Source: CAADGY01 sp900696665 (lineage in GTDB: Bacteria; Acidobacteriota; Terriglobia; Bryobacterales; Bryobacteraceae). From it: DNA of 64,000 nt. Below, one piece after another: positions 60,577 through 64,000 of this stretch; the first letter of the stretch is position 1; every line of letters starts with the position of its first letter. The DNA is taken from NCBI GenBank assembly GCA_035063885.1, contig JAPSFM010000017.1, positions 1 through 64,000 on the forward strand, read 5' to 3'. Both the position numbers and the translations under genes were made by a program. Below the pieces are notes generated by a model. It had not been told where the DNA came from and searched no databases. It worked only from the letters and a program-made list of their open reading frames with translations.

Positions 60577-61512
60577 ATGAAGCTGCGACTTGTCCTTACC
60601 TTGGCGCTGGTATTACCTCTGGCCGCCGAAGTAAAGATCACCCAAAAGGCGGACCGTATCCAGGTTGAAATCGATGGCAGTCCGTTCACGGATTTCTTCA
60701 TCGGCGCGGATGCGCCAAAGCCATACCTGCACCCGCTACGCTCCGCTTCGGGAAAAATCGTGACGCGCCGGTTTCCGATGGAACAGGTAGAGGGCGAGGT
60801 CAGGGATCACCCGCATCACCGGGGATTATGGTTTTCACACGGCGACGTGAATGGATACGATTTCTGGGCCAATGAGCGGTCGTCGAAGAGGCCGAAGTCC
60901 GGGCTCATCACGTTGAAGAAAGTCAACAGCGTCAAGAGCGGATCAAAGAGCGGCTCGGTCTCAGCCAGCTTCGAATGGAAGGAGCCGGACGGCAAACTCC
61001 TGCTGACCGAAGACCGGACCATGGTGTTCTACTCCGATCCGAAGCTCCGCACGATCGACCTGGATATCAAACTCACGCCAGCTCAAAAAGTGAAGTTCGG
61101 AGACACCAAGGAGGGATGCTTTGCGATCCGGCTTGCCGATCCACTGAACGAGAAGCATAGCGGAAAAATGGTGAGCGCGGATGGCAAACGCGGAGAGTCG
61201 GAGGTCTGGGGAACGAGATCGCCGTGGGTCGACTATCACGGAGAAGTCGATGGGGAAAAGCTCGGGATCGTGATTATGGATCACCCCTCCAACCCGCGGC
61301 ATCCGACCTACTGGCATTCACGCTCGTACGGTCTTTTCGCCGCAAACATCTGGGGATTGCACGATTTCCTGAACGACAAGACCAAGGACGGCAGCATGAC
61401 GCTCGCCCCGGGCGGCGCCATCCGCTTCCGCTATCGCGTTGTCATCCATCCGGGTGATGAGCTGAGCGCGAACATCGCCGGGTTATACAAGGCCTATTCG
61501 AAAACGAAGTGA
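60577..61512 (+). CDS. Secreted DUF6807 (PmoA-like) protein
   Basis: This 311-residue protein has a signal peptide (MKLRLVLTLALVLPLAA). The family pattern is clear: 'DFFIGADAPKPYLHPLRSASGKIVTRRFPMEQVEGEVRDHPHHRGLWFSHGDVNGYDFWANE' and 'GCFAIRLADPLNEKHSGKMVSADGKRGESEVWGTRSPWVDYHGEVDGEKLGIVIMDHPSNPRHPTYWHSRSYGLFAANIWG'. The DHPHHRG block suggests a metal- or sugar-binding beta-sandwich, but no activity is established. The ATG at 60577 is preferred over an alternative upstream start at 60559, because it opens the signal peptide. It is divergent from trpE(G). Confidence 0.85.
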   Translation: MKLRLVLTLALVLPLAAEVKITQKADRIQVEIDGSPFTDFFIGADAPKPYLHPLRSASGKIVTRRFPMEQVEGEVRDHPHHRGLWFSHGDVNGYDFWANERSSKRPKSGLITLKKVNSVKSGSKSGSVSASFEWKEPDGKLLLTEDRTMVFYSDPKLRTIDLDIKLTPAQKVKFGDTKEGCFAIRLADPLNEKHSGKMVSADGKRGESEVWGTRSPWVDYHGEVDGEKLGIVIMDHPSNPRHPTYWHSRSYGLFAANIWGLHDFLNDKTKDGSMTLAPGGAIRFRYRVVIHPGDELSANIAGLYKAYSKTK

Positions 61513-61531
61513 CAGAGGCCCGCGGCGGCGT

Positions 61532-62017
61532 CTACCGCTCGCGCCGTACGGTGGCCATGGCATGCGCTTCAACGGCGAGCCCTTCGCCGACAGGTCCCAC
61601 CCGCTCCCAAGTTTTGAACTTTACCGACACCTGGTCGAGCGAGAGATCGAGCGTGGCAGCGATCTGCTCTCGTATGGGGTTCCGGTAATCTTTCATCTTC
61701 GGACGTTCGAGTACGACCGTTGAGTCGATATTCACGATCTGAAACCCGGCTTCAAGCAGCAGGTCCCGTGCGTGCGAGAGAAACTGCAGGCTGCCGGCGC
61801 CTGCCCATCGCGGGTCGTTGTCCGGAAAATGCATTCCTATATCGCCCAGCGCGCCGGCTCCGAGCAGCGCATCCGTAATCGCATGCGCCAGGACGTCGGC
61901 ATCGGAGTGCCCTTCGAGGCCGAAGTCACATGGGATGACCACCCCGCCGATCACCAACTTGAGATTGCGCCCTATGCGATGGACGTCCCATCCAACGCCG
62001 GTTCGATACTCCGTCAC
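61532..62017 (-). CDS. ispF: 2-C-methyl-D-erythritol 2,4-cyclodiphosphate synthase
   Basis: This 161-residue MEP-pathway enzyme makes the cyclic diphosphate of methylerythritol. Zn ligands are in 'GWDVHRIG' (Asp, His) and the family signature is 'GHSDADVLAHAITDALLGAGALGDIGMHFPDNDP'. The C-terminal 'KFKTWERVGPVGEGLAVEAHAMATV' matches the family end. The start is GTG at 62017, overlapping the ispD stop (GTGA), so the two steps are coupled. Confidence 0.96.
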   Translation of the reverse strand: MTEYRTGVGWDVHRIGRNLKLVIGGVVIPCDFGLEGHSDADVLAHAITDALLGAGALGDIGMHFPDNDPRWAGAGSLQFLSHARDLLLEAGFQIVNIDSTVVLERPKMKDYRNPIREQIAATLDLSLDQVSVKFKTWERVGPVGEGLAVEAHAMATVRRER

Positions 62018-62751
62018 GATGCCTTCCGGCGCGCAGCTTCCTCGGCCAGGAACAACCGCGCTAATTCCATATCGGAAGGCCGTGTGATTTTGATATTACG
62101 ATCGCTTCCAGGAACCACGCTGACTTCCACCTGCTCCAGCCGCTCTACCAGGCTGGCTTCGTCGGTACCGGTGAAGCCGTCCTCGGCGGCGCGCTCAAAA
62201 GCGCGGCGCAGCAACTCGTAGCGGAATACCTGCGGTGTTTGCGCCAGCACAAGCCTGTCGCGCGGAAGAGTAGCTCTAACCTTGTTACGCTCCACCTGCT
62301 TCACCGTATCCACGGGCACAATTCCGGAGATGGCCGCTCCCTGCGCCGCGGCTTCGGCAATGACCTTCTCGATTACTTCGACACGGACGAAGGGCCGCAC
62401 GGCATCGTGGACCGCTACCAGATCCGTGTCGGCCGGCAACTGAACCAGGGCGTTGGCAACCGATTGTTGGCGGCTATCGCCTCCCTCAACCAGGTGTACT
62501 GCTTTGGGAGAGGATTCGGCATGGAGCAGTTCTCTTGCCCAGTTCATATCCTCCGCGCGCAGCGAAACGAAAATGTCCGTAACACTGGGAGCAGCGAAAA
62601 ACTTGCGAACAGTATGCACGAGGATGGGAGACCCCTCTAGAAGCATGAACTGCTTGCGGCTGATACCCGCCTTCTCGGGAGTACTTCGCCCCATCCGCGT
62701 GCCTAGGCCCGCGGCGGGCAAGATCACAGCGACTTTCATGGCTGTGGCCAT
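62014..62751 (-). CDS. ispD: 2-C-methyl-D-erythritol 4-phosphate cytidylyltransferase
   Basis: This 245-residue MEP-pathway nucleotidyltransferase joins CTP to methylerythritol 4-phosphate. Motifs are 'MKVAVILPAAGLGTRMG' (nucleotide loop), 'RKQFMLLEGSPILVHTV', 'VAVHDAVRPFV' and 'ALTEASLVERLEQVEVSVVPGSDRNIKITRPSDMELA'-type end. The family usually starts at the second ATG (62739); the listed ATG at 62751 adds four residues and neither has a good RBS. It is upstream of and coupled to ispF. Confidence 0.95.
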   Translation of the reverse strand: MATAMKVAVILPAAGLGTRMGRSTPEKAGISRKQFMLLEGSPILVHTVRKFFAAPSVTDIFVSLRAEDMNWARELLHAESSPKAVHLVEGGDSRQQSVANALVQLPADTDLVAVHDAVRPFVRVEVIEKVIAEAAAQGAAISGIVPVDTVKQVERNKVRATLPRDRLVLAQTPQVFRYELLRRAFERAAEDGFTGTDEASLVERLEQVEVSVVPGSDRNIKITRPSDMELARLFLAEEAARRKAS

Positions 62752-62796
62752 TGAAAGACGATTGTAGCTGTTTTGAGATGAGTAAGAACAGCCTAC

Positions 62797-63021
62797 TCAG
62801 CTCTTCTTGGCTCCGCCTTTCTTGGCTGCAGGTTTCTTTACAGCGCTCTTCTTCGCCGCAGCCTTCTTCGACGCTGTTGTCTTGGCTGCCTTAACGCCCT
62901 TCTTCGACGCAGGCATTGACTTCTTTGCAGTGGACTTCTTTTCAGCAGCTTTCTTCACGGCAGACTTCTTCGCACTGGACTTCTTCACAGCAGTCTTCTT
63001 CACAACTTTCTTTGTAGCCAT
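62797..63021 (-). CDS. Lysine/alanine-rich histone H1-like protein
   Basis: This 74-residue protein has 28 lysines, nearly all as KK pairs in a five-residue register (K-K-x-x-A/V), and no acidic residue except one Glu. It resembles the C-terminal tail of eukaryotic H1 and the bacterial Hc1/HctB-type tails, which compact DNA without a folded domain. The ATG at 63021 is chosen for the superb GGAAGGAGGACTTG RBS; the open frame continues up to 63111 but that part is atypical. No neighbour explains it. It lies between ispD and the divergent sugar isomerase. Confidence 0.85.
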   Translation of the reverse strand: MATKKVVKKTAVKKSSAKKSAVKKAAEKKSTAKKSMPASKKGVKAAKTTASKKAAAKKSAVKKPAAKKGGAKKS

Positions 63022-63242
63022 CAAGTCCTCCTTCCGAAAGTATAACCGCGACTGCATCTTTATGTCTCCATTTTTTATCGAAATTGTTTTATAGATCACT
63101 TGTTCACTCAAAAAACATTTCTCACTTCATACGTTTCGAGGGTGATAGCACTCCTTCCGAAGCGGGTATTAGCCGGCGGAACACCACTCGCGTTCCTCCC
63201 CTCATGGTGCGATAACATACAGGTGCTGATTGGAAAGAAGCG

Positions 63243-64000
63243 ATGAACACGGAAAGAGAAGAGCGCATTGGCAGGGCGTTGGACGGATTCGAAATCGAGA
63301 TTCCTTCCTGGGGTTTTGCAAACACCGGTACGCGTTTCGGCAAGTTCCTTCAGTGCGCGGCGGCGGCCACGATGGAAGAGAAGTTCGCCGATGCCGGGCA
63401 GGTGCATGCCTTCACGGGTTGCTGTCCTTCCGTTGCGGTGCATGTTCTATGGGATCTGCCAAACGGTAAAGATAGTGCAAGCGAAGCTCTCGCAACAGCA
63501 CAACGGTACGGCGTACGGGTAGGATCGATCAATCCGAACCTCTTCCAGGATCAGCAGTACAAGTTCGGGTCGTTGGGCAACCCCGACGCTGCGGTGCGCC
63601 GCCAGGCGCTTTCGCATCTTCTCGAATCGATTGAGATCGCGGGTGTTACCGGCAGCCGCGACATATCCCTTTGGTTTGCCGATGGGTCAAACTATCCGGG
63701 GACCGCGAACATCCGGCGGCGCAAGAAATGGTTCGAAGAAGGATTGCGCGCGGCGCACGGGGCGCTGGCCGGCCAGCAGCGCCTGTTGGTTGAGTACAAG
63801 CCGTTTGAGCCGGCTTTTTACCACACCGACATCGCAGACTGGTGCATGGCGCTGCTGCTGGCGCGCTCGGCCGGCCCGCAAGCGCGCGTGCTCGTTGATA
63901 CCGGCCATCACTATCAGGCCCAGAATATCGAGCAGATCGTGGCTTGGCTGCTCGCCGAAGACATGCTTGGCGGCTTCCATTTCAATGACCGCCGTTATGC
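63243..64000 (+). CDS. L-rhamnose isomerase (RhaI type), cut by the window end
   Basis: The frame runs from ATG 63243 (RBS GGAAAGAAG) to the right edge without a stop, giving the first 252 residues. Xylose-isomerase-like TIM barrel features are 'IEIPSWGFANTGTRFGKF', 'VHVLWDLP', 'VGSINPNLFQDQQYKFGSLGNPDAAVRRQALSHLLESIEIA', 'SLWFADGSNYPG', 'YKPFEPAFYHTDIADW' and 'VLVDTGHHYQAQNIEQIVAWLL...GGFHFNDRRY', with the metal-binding Glu, Asp and His positions. This fits the RhaI branch found in Pseudomonas and Bryobacterales rather than E. coli RhaA. The remainder lies beyond the window. Confidence 0.8.
   Translation, partial: MNTEREERIGRALDGFEIEIPSWGFANTGTRFGKFLQCAAAATMEEKFADAGQVHAFTGCCPSVAVHVLWDLPNGKDSASEALATAQRYGVRVGSINPNLFQDQQYKFGSLGNPDAAVRRQALSHLLESIEIAGVTGSRDISLWFADGSNYPGTANIRRRKKWFEEGLRAAHGALAGQQRLLVEYKPFEPAFYHTDIADWCMALLLARSAGPQARVLVDTGHHYQAQNIEQIVAWLLAEDMLGGFHFNDRRY

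Overview
The window reads as a contiguous piece of a G+C-rich, Gram-negative (diderm) chromosome. The best fit is an acidobacterium of the Solibacter/Bryobacter type. This is inferred from the combination of a very large Oar-like TonB-dependent transporter with a carboxypeptidase-regulatory N-terminus, several twin-arginine Gfo/Idh/MocA oxidoreductases, ThuA, DUF6807 and DUF4091 carbohydrate proteins, a TrpE-TrpG fusion, an Omp85/TamB outer-membrane set and a large flagellar locus. No rRNA or tRNA gene was found to confirm the taxon.

Region 1 (about 0.3-17.4 kb) is a flagellar locus built as two divergent operons around 5.15-5.35 kb. The leftward operon is flgF-flgG-flgA-flgH-flgI-flgJ-flgM (distal rod, rings, ring chaperone, anti-sigma-28). 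The rightward operon is fliK-flgD-flgE-fliN-fliO-fliP-fliQ-fliR-flhB-flhA-flhF-fliA, then a FliY-like protein and a small membrane/HTH protein (hook, switch, export gate, placement GTPase, sigma-28). Most genes overlap by 1-25 bases. The basal body fliEFGHIJ genes, motors and flagellin are not in the window.

Region 2 (17.3-21.6 kb) is leftward: ribosomal protein S1, an ECF sigma factor, a zinc-finger anti-sigma factor with a HEAT-repeat outer domain, and a secreted double-PDZ protein. Region 3 (21.6-28.0 kb) is rightward: an NtrB/NtrC-like pair, 2-oxoacid:ferredoxin oxidoreductase korA-korB and a TrmJ-like RNA methyltransferase. Region 4 (28.0-36.7 kb) is mixed: an unrecognised protein, a DUF1684 protein, two convergent Gfo/Idh/MocA oxidoreductases, a coupled aspartate-type aminotransferase plus ATP-dependent PEP carboxykinase, and a ThiF/MoeB-like adenylyltransferase. 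Region 5 (36.65-44.3 kb) is an outer-membrane assembly operon: a long Omp85 protein, a SurA-like chaperone without a PPIase domain, and TamB.

Region 6 (44.5-56.8 kb) is a carbohydrate and sensing region: a membrane dCache protein with no output domain, a sugar isomerase/epimerase, a double-ThuA protein, a Gfo/Idh/MocA oxidoreductase, a ROK repressor and, divergent from it behind a near-consensus sigma-70 promoter, a coupled operon of Oar-like transporter, DUF4091 glycoside-hydrolase-like protein and secreted Cache/PDC-like protein. Region 7 (56.8-64.0 kb) holds hpnE, an unlisted 38-residue membrane microprotein, trpE(G), a DUF6807 protein, ispF and ispD, a lysine-rich histone H1-like protein and the start of an L-rhamnose isomerase.

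The main leads are the 10-unit hexapeptide array inside the hook-length ruler FliK, the sigma/anti-sigma-HEAT/PDZ envelope module, the microprotein between trpE(G) and hpnE, and the two sensor-like Cache proteins that lack any output domain, one of them translationally coupled to a transporter/hydrolase pair.
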